Below, in pieces: positions 12,301 to 24,300 of a stretch of 64,000 nucleotides of DNA. A program made the position numbers and the translations under genes. The stretch lies in assembly GCA_011033025.1 (NCBI GenBank), contig WFMF01000125.1, forward strand, positions 1 through 64,000, in the 5' to 3' direction. Origin of the DNA: Beroe forskalii (taxonomy: Eukaryota > Ctenophora > Nuda > Beroida > Beroidae). The first letter of the stretch is position 1. Each line of letters opens with the position of its first letter. Below the pieces are notes generated by a model that saw nothing but the letters and a program-made list of their open reading frames with translations, ran no database searches and had not been told where the DNA came from.

Positions 12301-15300
12301 CCAGAAGAAAAACATCAAGAGGTTTGTTATTTCCTTCATCGCTATAAAGCTACAATAGTCGGCATCACTGTCAGCACTTTAATATATTGTTATAGTCCGT
12401 ATTCATTGTTATAGTCCGTATTCATTGTTATAGTCCGTATTCATTGTTATAGTCCATATTCATTGTTATAGTCCGTATTAATTGCTATAGTCCGTATTCA
12501 TTGTTATAGTCCGTATATTCATTGTTATAATCCGTATTAATTGTTATAGTCCGTATTCATTGTTATAATCCGTATTAATTGTTATAGTCCGTATTCATTG
12601 TTATAGTCAGTATTGATTGTTATAGTCCGTATTCATTGTTATAGTCCGTATTCATTGTTATAGTCCGTATTCATTGTTATAGTCCGTATATTCATTGTTA
12701 TAATCCGTATTAATTGTTATAGTCCGTATTGATTGTTATAGTCCGTATTGATTGTTATAATCCGCATCCATTGTTATAGTCCGTATTCATTGTTATAGTC
12801 CGTATTCATTGTTATAGTCCGTATTCATTGTTATAGTTCGTATTCATTGGTATAGTCTGTATTGATTGTTATAGTCCGTATCCATTGTTAAAGTCCGTAT
12901 TCATTGTTATCAGTTATTGTCCGTATTGATTGTTTTAGTCCGTATCCATTGTTATAGTCCGTATTGATTGCTATAGTTCGTATTCATTTAATACCTAATG
13001 TCATGATCACTTCCCATAGGAAAATCACCAAGATGTACAACGAGCTCCAGAAAATGAGCAAAACACCTAAGGGAGAAGAGCTGAAGGGGAAGTTTGTAAC
13101 TTACAAACAGGCGTTAGACACCACGGAGTTCTCAGTTTTAGGGAAATTCAAAGATAAAGCTCCTGCATCTAATGAAGATCTTCAGAGTGATATTGTTGTG
13201 TGAGTTGAGATCTTTCATGTGTAATATCCGCAAATTGTGAGGATGCTTTAAAACTAAAAGTACTTTTAAGTATAATGAGGTACCATAATATAGGTCATAT
13301 GGAAATAACTTTTTTAAAATCTATTATAGTATTATAGTGCCTCCCTGTCCCCTGATCAATCGAAACAATAGCAAGAAATTTTTAAAGCATTGGTCATATG
13401 ATTGAATGATTCCTTTTAAAACCTGAAAAGTCATAATAGATTTACGTTCCAAACAGGAATGATGAGTCGCTGATCGTTCAGCCATCTGAAGACCTCCAGA
13501 ATGATGAATCCCTCGTTCAGCAGTCTGATAATTCCATGGATCAAGACTACCTTAACTTGCAGCTCGGGTCACCAAAAGGTTACATGGACCCAGACTTCCT
13601 CTACGCTCTCGTGGATGACTTGTCTCGGCAATCATATGTTGTGAGTGTATTTTGTTAGTTATTGATAACACTAACAGCTGCTAAGTGCAGATATTTTATT
13701 GAGCTCCCATTTAACAAAATTGAGGTAGGTATAGTTTCTGAGAGTCTTAGTTTCAAGGCATAACCCTCTTCATCAAAACCGCCGTTTCAGCGCTGATAAG
13801 CACCGATAGGCGTTGTATACACGCCTATCATCGGCGCCGATCATCGCCAAAACGACATATTTCCAGCGCCTGTAGGCGTCGATAAGTGCGTATACACCAC
13901 CTATCGGCGTTTTCGGATTTAAAGTAACTTGGTATTTGGCTCTAGCTTCAACTAAAATAGGTAGTTCTTTTTCTAAAATTTCTAAATACAGGACCACTCT
14001 GATACTGTTTGGCAGCCGACTGAGAAGGAGACAGTGGAAATCGCTAAAGGATCCGACATAGCCTCCAGACTCAACATTATACCCGGATATTTAGTTTCCA
14101 GTGGTTCCAGCGCTGCTCATGGAGTTGGCTTTTTACAAGCAGTGCGAGAAGAACTTAATCGGGATCAGAACCTTACTGTCGATGACTTTAGGTTTGTGTC
14201 GGAGACTACAATGAGGACCTCCATGGAATCCTACAGGAACTATGCGATGTCAACTCTGCAGGAAAATGTGGTAAAAGGTAAGAATGAATGATTCTAAAGT
14301 TTGAAAGGTTCCACTTCCACGATCATTTCATTTAGTGAACATTCATTGAAATAATATATATTAGGGTGTAGATACGACATTAATTCATCTCACGACATTT
14401 CATCTCAGGACAATTCAAGTTCGACAATTCTGTAATCTGTCCTGACACTAACCGTAACCCTTACTGTTAACTGGAACTCTAAACCTAACCCAGACTCAAA
14501 CCTTCGCGTAGATTTGACATATTTCGAGATATTAGATGGATTTTCGAGATGAAATGCCATTCTCCTATATTAATATCTGCAGCCAATAACTCCATAAGAT
14601 TAAGATAAAGAATCGTTTAAACGTAAGCCGTAATATTACTTAATAATTATATAACAGGTCTGTATTTTGACGGGAAAAAGACGAAGGTCCTGAGCAGAGA
14701 ACAGGGGAAAAACGTCCTGATAAAGCGGGAAAAGTACGCCATGGTTTCCTATCCTGGTGAGAAGACCCTTGGATCCTGTGATGTCATTAATGGAACTGGT
14801 AAGACTATTATCGTGCCACGTGCATCAAAGTTTCACCATATAAGTTGCTAAAAGTTGGATTCAAAAGTTGATCTCAATTGATCTATCCGTGAATCGAATT
14901 AAAATATTAAAATATTATATGATATACTTAAATATATACCGTGAAATTTTTGCTTCGGGCATCTTTAGGTTTAAATCTCTCTGTGAACTTCTTACAGTTT
15001 ATTGTTCGATCGTTATCTTTAAGTTTAGAAACTCTGCATCAGATTTAAAATTTCCAGGTCATAGAATCACTGAATCGATTCTGAACTACCTCGATCAGCA
15101 CAGCGTGTCAACATCCAAAATCGTCGTGCTGGGTTGCGATGGAACTAGTGTCAACACAGGATGGGAAGTGAGTACCTAGATTATAGTACTATGTGACAAA
15201 CTTATAATTTACCAGTGTGATTAATTTATAAGCAGCACATATAATGTTAGTGTATTTCGAATGTACCTAAATCCGGCTAAATCTGCAAAGCTAAGATTTT

Positions 15301-18300
15301 GTAAATCTTCGGACCAGGAAACCAGTTCGAATTATAGGTATAGCAATTTTATCAGGCCCATTAATTGGAGCACAGCCCCGCGAGTGTTTGGCTAACCACT
15401 AAATCATTGAATCTTCAGAATGGTGCTCTACGACTGATACAGTGGCAGCTGAGGAGGCCGTGCCAGCTGGCAGTGTGCATCTTACACACCTGCGAACTTC
15501 CGCTCCGTGGACTGTGGTGCTTCCTGCAACCAGAGGCGAAAGTGGAGGCAGAGAAGGAAGCAGAGAGGCAGAAAAAAGCAGTACTAGCTGGGGTCAAAAT
15601 CAAAGAAGGTAAATAACTTTTCAGCATCCTCTCAATAAATTGCATTAACTTATATTTGATTTTGAGTGGTGAAATGCGTCAATTAAAGAATTAAGTATAA
15701 ATATTAAATATATATTCCAATTGGTCAATGGTCATGTGTACCTATGGGAACTTATTAGGAATGCAGGCGTTCAAAATATTATAAGCATGTGAATATACAT
15801 TTATGAATGGGAATGCAATTGTTCAGGGCTGGGTATGTTCAACACCTCCATCGGACGAGTCATAGCCAAGAATCTCTGGGATACCCACCCGGTGAAGGAG
15901 TTCGAAAGAATTCCCTGTGAAGACTTCCCTCGCCTACCCCCAGAAGTGATTATGGAGCTGTCTCAAGATCAGAAGCTCCTCTACTCACTGTGCATTGGGA
16001 TCATTGATGGTAAGTATCACAGAAGCTTAATTTGCGATGAGGAATGGACATTTCACCTCAAATTTTTCACCTATGATACTTAAACTTCACCTCATGATAT
16101 TTCAACCATAGAGAAAGGTTAGGGTCTGGGTTAGGGTTATGGTTACGGTTAAGGGTGGGAGATAAAATGCAGTGAGGTGAAATGTCTGAGGTTATAAGTG
16201 CAGTGCTCCCAGTTCCACCTTATAATACTTGCCATAATTTTGCCAACAATTGTACTTACATAATTATTATATAAGAAAAATTTTGCATATGAACTTGAAG
16301 AGCACCTCAATTAATTACTGTATGTAAATTTTAACTATTTCTCTATTTCAACATTTATCGCAGGTTACATCTCACAGTCTCTTGCGAATGCACGCATTGG
16401 GCCGTTATGCCCATTCAGATGGCTCACCTGTGCGATCAGGGTACTGCGGTACTATGCTGCGATTCCAGAACCTCACCATTACTATGCAGTTGAGACTTTG
16501 GCACGTTACATCATCCGAGCTTATTATAAGGTATGAACTTGAAGCATATAGGTATAATAGCTTAATAGTGATAGTTATATAGGTATAGAGCTCTACACAA
16601 ATACAGTGGCGAATATGATGACTCTGAAACTTTGCCATTGTTGATAATGGCGATGATTGTCGACAATCATGAGGGTGTTAAGTTTGATTGATGAGATCAA
16701 TGAATCATCAACATATTTTCATGAATAGGTACATTACCATTGTTTTTGTCGTCAGGTGCATGCAGGTGTGAAGCTGCAGCCGAGACTAGAGTTTGGTGCT
16801 GTACACTTGTTCAATCTACTGAAGTGCTCAAGCGAAGCCCAGCTGACCTCTCAAGAGCGGGAAGTCATAACAGACAAGTTACAAGTTAACTCCTACTATG
16901 GCCATCCTGAGTCAGTCATTCTTGCTTCCTTAGGTAAGTTATACTTATAGGTTGGAATATCACATTTGTGTAATTGCAATTGGCAACATTTTTCATTGAT
17001 AATTTGGCAGATGCACTGACGATCAGCGCTGATCGGTGCTGATCAGCGCTGATCGGTGTTTAATCAGCGTTCCACGTCCGCTGTTAATCTGTTAATTCTT
17101 AACGTACAGGCCGTTGAACTGGATAGGCGATTCTCCCTTTCCTGTTCCTCGTTTCCGATTTTGACAGGCAATTCTCCCCTTACCGGCTCTTATTACAAAG
17201 AGAGAGTTCTCGCTTATATTCTCACCATTAACTCATTAAGACTTTTGTACCGGCTCTATACTCATCAAATTAAATAGGGAAAGGGAGAGCTCCTTTATTA
17301 CGTATAAGCTCATAAGCGCTAATGCTCTAATAGTATGTGAGTAGATAAGGAGAGCTCTCCCTTTGTAATAATACGAGCTGGTAACGGAGAATTGCCTTTC
17401 CAAAATCGGAAACGAGGAACGAATAGAAGAATTGCGTCCAATATCAGTGATAAGGGTAGCCCGACTTTCAACCTCCAACCAATGTTCAGCTGATAGTGAC
17501 AGAGATGTAAGGAGGGCGGAGTACGTGATATCCTAAAGATACGGACCTTGAAGGAGCGTCTGTTTGGTAACTACGGGAGTTCACGGTCTACCAGAATTTT
17601 CTACAAACCTAAGCTGAACTTGAGTGCCCGCAGTTACAGGGAGCTTCCCATCTACACTGAGAACACGCGGGTTGGTGGTTTCGAACCGGGCAGGTAATTC
17701 AACATTTCATATCACGACATTTCATCTCAGGACACTTCATCTCCCTGTCCTGACCCTAAAAAAACCTATAAGCCTAAACGTAATCGGAACACTTACTCTA
17801 AGTCTAACCCATACTTAAATCCTAACCATAACCCAGACCCTCACCTTTGCATAGAGTTGACAGATTGCAAGATAAAGTGTCGTGAGATGAAGTGTCGTGA
17901 GATGAAATGTCCGTTGATCCCCCTGATTTTCTGTAACTTCATTTATAAAAGCAGATTAAACCGGGTAAAACGCAGAAAACCGGACATCATAGTAATACTC
18001 ATATGTATTTTCTTTCAGTTTCGGCTAAAACTAAAAGTAAAAGTGTTATAGCTGATAATGTAATATATATCGCTGAAGGACTGCAGTATCCCATACTAAT
18101 TACGTATTTTAATTACCTGATAGGTACTTGAAATAACCTACCTGAAATAACTAAATAAGAATCGTGGGCAAATGTCGTTGGGAACTTTTTTTAAAATTAT
18201 CGATAATTATCGCAAAAAAGCGGTAAATACCGCTTTTATTGGAAAAAGACCGTTCATAAAACGCTTACGAAGTGCTTTTTGAGGTCTCAGATTTCGGAAA

Positions 18301-21300
18301 AAGGCGCTAAATTTCCGGTAATTACCGCTTTTCACTGACATTGCAAACAAAAAAGCGCTTTTTCAACATTGATTATCGATAATAATCGACATTAGCGGTA
18401 CGTTATCGCTTTTCGCCCTAGAATACCGGTTATAATCGCTCACTGAGCGGTTTTTACCCTACCGCTGATGAAGCGCTTATAATCGATAATTATCGCTAAC
18501 GGAAGCGATTATAAGCGATAATTAATGGCATTTTTCTTTGATTTTAGCCGAAAGAAAAAGCGCTGGGTAAGCGATTATTACCGGTAATTTGAATGTGTCG
18601 AAAATACCGGTAATCCAGCGGTATTAACGCTTATTAACGGTTAATTAACGGTGGTCAAAAATAGCGCTTTTTTCGTTAATAAAGCGATATTAGCGCTTAC
18701 TATCGCTTCTGAATCGCTAATTAGCGCTATTGGCCGTTTATTATCGCTAATCCCAGTAATTAATGGTAATGAACGTTAATTATCGACAATTAACGTGTTT
18801 GACAGGACCGCATCAACTAGAGAGAGTTTCTGAGCCGCCCTTGACGAGGGAGCTCGACTGAAGAGGTGATCCGGTTTCAGAATACAACCACTAAAGACAG
18901 AGTTCCTGAGCCACACGCAGCCTGTCGAGAGGAACATCGCCCTCATGACCAGGACTGCTAAAGAGGTGGTGGGGAGACTCGGCAAGCTGCACAGCAGATT
19001 GGCACTGGACTTTTTAGGAGTGCTCACCCTTCAAGAAAGAGAAAGCGGAAGGCAAAAAAGGCTGCTGCTGCTTTGGCTAAGGCTAAGAGACAGAAGCCAT
19101 CATAATTGTTGACTGATATAACTATAAGGTTCCTAATACAGAAACTATGAGAAAATTTACTAATTTATTGATTCTAATCATCATTGTAATTTTCATTATG
19201 TAATTTTATACTGTAAGTATATCAATATCATAACAGTGGGTTAGTAAGTACGTATTTATTTTAGTAAGTTAGTAAGTTTCGCCATTTAATTTTATAACCT
19301 ATTACAACCAACAAGGTTATTGTGATTTACTGACGATGTTTTTCAATTTCCTGAGCCCTGAAGTTTTTCTAGTATACGGTAAAATTCCGTATGCGCTGAT
19401 CACGTCGTATCTCTGATCTCATAGCTTGATGCTGGAGCAATGTGATCGTGATGATATTATCTGGTGTTACACAATGTGGATATGTTACACATAATACATT
19501 GACCCACACACAAACACGGATACGATCCGTTAGTCCAAGAAGGACAATCGGCGGCTTAATATCGTATACATCAACATGCCATTTTCAACCATGATAATGA
19601 TGTCATAGACAACCGCCTATTATTATAGAGCGATTATCTCCCTTTCCGATAATTGTTATTGTTAGCAAACGCTGCGCTCACAGTTAGACAGCCGATAACT
19701 CAATCATGAGACATGGCGCGTTCCTCTTCCCAATTGACTTCCACGTTCAGTGTCTGATTGGGTGTTGTGGTGATGGTTGCCAAAATGGCGAGTAACGCAA
19801 TTATCCAATATATATTGATACCCTTAATTCAATATTAAGCCAGGGAGTTGCCTATCACGTGACCATTTTTAAGCAATCTTTAAGTGCGATTTGAAAGGCT
19901 TAAACATCGGATTTGGAACTCGGGGAAAAAAGCATAATGATCAGCACAAAATTCTGTGCAGATCCTGACTGGCGCCCATAACGTTCTCAAACCCGTCACG
20001 GACCCTATGAGGGTCTAGTGAGGAGCGAGGTGTAGTGAGGAGAAGGTGTTTTGGAAAAGATTTTCAGTGGTGATATTCTGGAGAAACTACAGGATCTGTA
20101 GTTTCTCCAGAATATCACCACTGAAAAGCTTTTCGGTGACTTCTTGATATGTGTTTCTTGGATGAAGAAGACCGGTTCTATTGGGTGGTTTCCATGGGCT
20201 GTTTAAACTCTTAAAGGGGCGCCCAGATGAGCCCGTTGCAACCTTTACTGCTCCAACAAGTCCGAAATATGGTGCACACATTTTCACCTTACAACGATAT
20301 CTACTCTCTACAATTACAAGCATACAGGGCTATATCATCCAGAAATCAATGCTGCCCATGAATCATCGTATCCTTTGGTTGTGGACTTCGACGCTTTGAA
20401 CCGTGGCTTGGGCCCCAAATCCCAAATAACTCTGATTTTGATGCCCAAGTAGGCGTGACATCGGACAAACGGCAGAAACAACACTAAGAAACAAGCACAG
20501 AATGGTTAACTATGGGAAGTTGCAATCCAGTCTCATAGATTTACAGGGACTACTTCTTACAAAGTTACAACTATGTCAGAATTATGACATGTTCCACCTC
20601 AAGGGTGGGTTCTGTCAATCACAGCAACAAAGCATTTATTTCATGGATATGAGAAAGAACGCGACGGTTAAAACTGCCGCAACGTCACTTTTTGAACTTT
20701 TTATGTTGTACATTTTGAAGTTTTAACCGTCGCGTCCTTTCTCATATCATGGGCTTTTCCATAAAGAACGCTAACGCCGCTGCGGACCATCAAAATAATA
20801 ATGTCCCAACCAAGTGTCTCAACCAAATGTCCCAACCAAATGCCTCAACCAAATGTCTCAACCAAATGTCTCTGAAACCAAATGTCTCAACCAAATGTGT
20901 CAACCTAATTTCCCAAACAAATGTGTCAACCAATGTGTCAACCAAATGGGTCAACCAAATGTGTCAACCATATGTGTCAACCAAATTTCTCAACAAAATG
21001 TTTCAACCAAATGGGTCAACCAAATGTCTCAACAAAATGTCTCAACAAAATGTTTCAACCAAATGTTTCAACCAAATGTCCCAACCAAATGCCTCAACGA
21101 AATGTAGATCAACCAAATGTACAAATGCCTCAACGAAATATATCAACCAAATGTCTCAACCAAATGTCTCAACCAAATGTGTCAACCTAATTTCCCAAAC
21201 AAATGTCTCACCCAAATGTCTCAACCAATGTGTCAACCAAATAGGTCAACCAAATGTGTCAACCAAATTTCTCAACATAATGTCCTGACCAAATATCTCA

Positions 21301-24300
21301 ACGAAATGTATCAACCAAATGTCTAAACCAAATGTCCCAACAAAATGTCTCAACCAAATGTCTCAACCAATGTGTCAACCAAATGGGTCAACCAAATGTG
21401 TCAACCAAATGTGTCAACCAAATTTCTCAACATAAGAATAAGAATAAGAATAATATTTACAGTCTTGTCACTTCAAAAACTTAAATATTGCGACGTCTGA
21501 CCGAACAAAAATATTTAAAAAAAAAGATATATCTACGGAAGAAGATTAAATGTTGAAAACACCCTTAAAACCCAAAAGGACAAATGTATGCATAGTTAAA
21601 AAGGAAAAAGCGATAAAAAGGTAAGCTAAAACGCTTAAAAGCCAAAAGTATAAATTGAATCCAGTGCAATAAAATGATAAAATGATCTCTTGAAACCTAT
21701 TAGGAAAATCTTTATAAACTCACGGAGGGTTAATTTGAAAACTATAATGTTCATTCTAATATGAGAGTGTCTATGTTGCCTAGGTCTGAAAATGCTGATG
21801 CCGAGATTCTGGGAAATCTTTAAGTTCCTTTTGCTGTTAGTTCTTTAGCGCCTTGTCCATCAGAGGAAGGTCGAGGGAAGCGGATGCTCATCAGTCTGTG
21901 CACAAATTTCCATAAAGGTACCATGCATGGTTTTTGGAATAACCCCTGAAGTCGACTGGGTTCCCAGGACAGTAATGCAGACTTGGGAATCTTCCAAATC
22001 AAGCCTTTGTGGGGTGGTAGGCAGGGCAGCTGACTAGGAAGTGCTGCTCGTCTTCAATGATGGGGTCGAAAACGGCAGCTGGGCTAATTCCTCTGCAGCT
22101 GGTCCAGAGCAGACTTTGCAGCATTTCCTCCATACATTGGGAGCACTACGGAAGCTGGCTCAGCTTTAGAGTCTCCTGGAGATGCTTTCTTTGGCTGAAT
22201 AAGGTATCGACCTGTCTCACAGTTGAGGTTGTAGTTGCTAGCTCTGAGCCTGCACAGAGCCTTTCTCCTCTCATATTGATGCATAGTGAGGTATTCTTCA
22301 AAGGTTAGCTTGTTCCTTGACCATGGCATAAAACTTCAGCTTGCTGTAAAGCGGCAGGGGCAGCTTCCCACAATGTGACAAACTGGTTTGAAGTTTCTGT
22401 CTGCCCTCTAATGGGTTGGTGTTGCTGAGCATGTTAGGGCGATCTTGATTTCCAGAAAGCGACTGTGCCAGGGTAATGCAAGCTCACGCTGTTCGATGAA
22501 AGCATGACCAGCTAGCGTTTCAGCTTCATTTGACGACAGGTTTTCAAGTCGCTTAGCATAGTCAAGTGCTTGTTTTTGCTACCTGTACTGCTTGAGGAAA
22601 TCTACCTGTCTCTCCCCCAGCATACAAGATTAGTGGCTTTGGATGACAACCTAGTGTCCACTTTCTTAGAAACTTGAGATGGAGGTTTCTCCATGGGGTC
22701 GTTAGATAGCTTGGTTAAAAGATGCCCTAGGATTGGATTGTAGGGTTCCATTGATCATCTTGAAAATATTAGTTTCAAACAGCCAGACTTGACATCCATA
22801 GGTGACTACTGGTATTTATAAGGGCATCATACAGACAGATTGTGATTTAACTGTCAGGCTTTTGGTGTCAACCATGCGTTTGAGAGAGAAATATGCTCTT
22901 AGACCTTTGTATCGTAGTTCCTTCTGTGCTTTGCTGAAACTGCCATTAAGCATGAAGGTGATTCCAAGATAACAATACTCTTTTTGCCGACTGTACCCTA
23001 ACAGCTCCATAGCGTAGACCAAATCCCACTTTGAGTTGCCTACCTGCCTTGTTGAAAACCAGTGTTGCGGTCTTAGTCATGTTGACGGTGAGCCCCCAGC
23101 AAGAACAGGAATTCATGCACTGTGTTAAAGTCTTTGGAGAGATTCTTTGCTCAGGGCGAGTAGCACAAGATCGTCGGCCCAGAGGAGATGGGTTACTATT
23201 TGAGTGTTGATGGTAGTGGTGATTCAACATGAGGCGTATTGTCCAGGTCTTCTAAGGAGAGCTCCAAAAGGTATATCTTGAATAGCTCAGGGCTCATTGG
23301 ATGTCCTTGCTCTGTGCCAATCAGAACATCAATGGCATCTGAAACTTTGTTGATGAGCTTTATTTTGGCTTTAGAGTGAGTGTACATATGTTCAAGACAT
23401 TTGAAGAATTTTCCCCGCACACCAAGATGGAAAAGCTTGAAAAGGAGTGCCTCTCTGCAGACGGTATCGAAGGCTTTTCTGAAGTCGATGAAGCAGCTAT
23501 AAAGATATTCACCTTTTTGGAGCTGCTTTTGGATGCATGTGTTAAGGACGAAAATGTGGTCACTAGTTTGGGCATTACTGCAGGGCCAAGCTGGTTTATG
23601 GGATCTGGGCAGCACTGGTTCCTAAAGTTGATCAACCTCTCAAGCAAGATGTTAGCAAAGAGTTTGCCCCAGATTACTGCCAACAGCAATAGCACGATAG
23701 TTGTCTGGGTCGTACTTGTCACCCTTTTTGTGTAATGGTGTGATAAGTGCCACATTCAGGGGTAGACACCCTCATCGAGGCAAGCATTGAAGACCTTAAC
23801 TATGCATTTAAGGAGAAGGGTCCTACTATTTTTGAGGAGTTCGTTCGTCAAGCAGTCTTCTGCAGATGCTTTTCCTAATTTGAGCTTTTTTTATACATGA
23901 TGTGAGTTCTTCAAGGGAGATGCTTCTGTTTATTAGGTCATTGAGCCTTCCTGTAGGTTGCTGGCTAGTGTCATGACCACCATAGGACTTTTTTAGGCTT
24001 GAGGTTATTTCGTCAGGCAAAACCTTCTCGGCGTAAAGATTCTTGAAAACTCATAGAATGTGACCAGGTCTTGAAGGTCCATGGATTGTGGTTCATTCCT
24101 GAACGACTTGAGCTTTTTGAATTCAGTCCAGTTGATTGTCTTCATGTCATTGATTTTACGGTTGAGTTTAGCAAAGAAGCGACTCTTCTTCCTCTTGAGG
24201 ATTTTCTTGTAATCCTTTTTCTGCTTGTAATAGGCCTTGCGATTCTCATTGGTTGGGGACTTGTTGACCCTCTTAGCTAATTTGTTGGTTTTACGTTTTG

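Larger units (their letters stand above)
10688..20006. mobile_element. 9.3-kb DNA transposon with about 670-bp terminal inverted repeats
   Basis: Left end AGGGTCCGTGACGGG at 10688 and right end CCCGTCACGGACCCT at 20006 are inverted copies. The inverted repeats extend to about 11360 and from about 19331 with only scattered differences. The 10-bp sequence ATGAGGGTCT flanks both sides (10678-10687 and 20007-20016) as a target-site duplication. The 10-bp duplication and long inverted repeats are Mutator-like. The encoded protein is not one I can place in a named superfamily. The insertion lies in a MED12 intron and 74 bp upstream of the GPCR start codon, inside that gene's 5' intron. Confidence 0.92.

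Noticed and set aside
12102-19104. Host gene rather than transposase
   Set aside because: It lies wholly between terminal inverted repeats with a 10-bp target duplication, and its conserved blocks match a repetitive invertebrate protein group.
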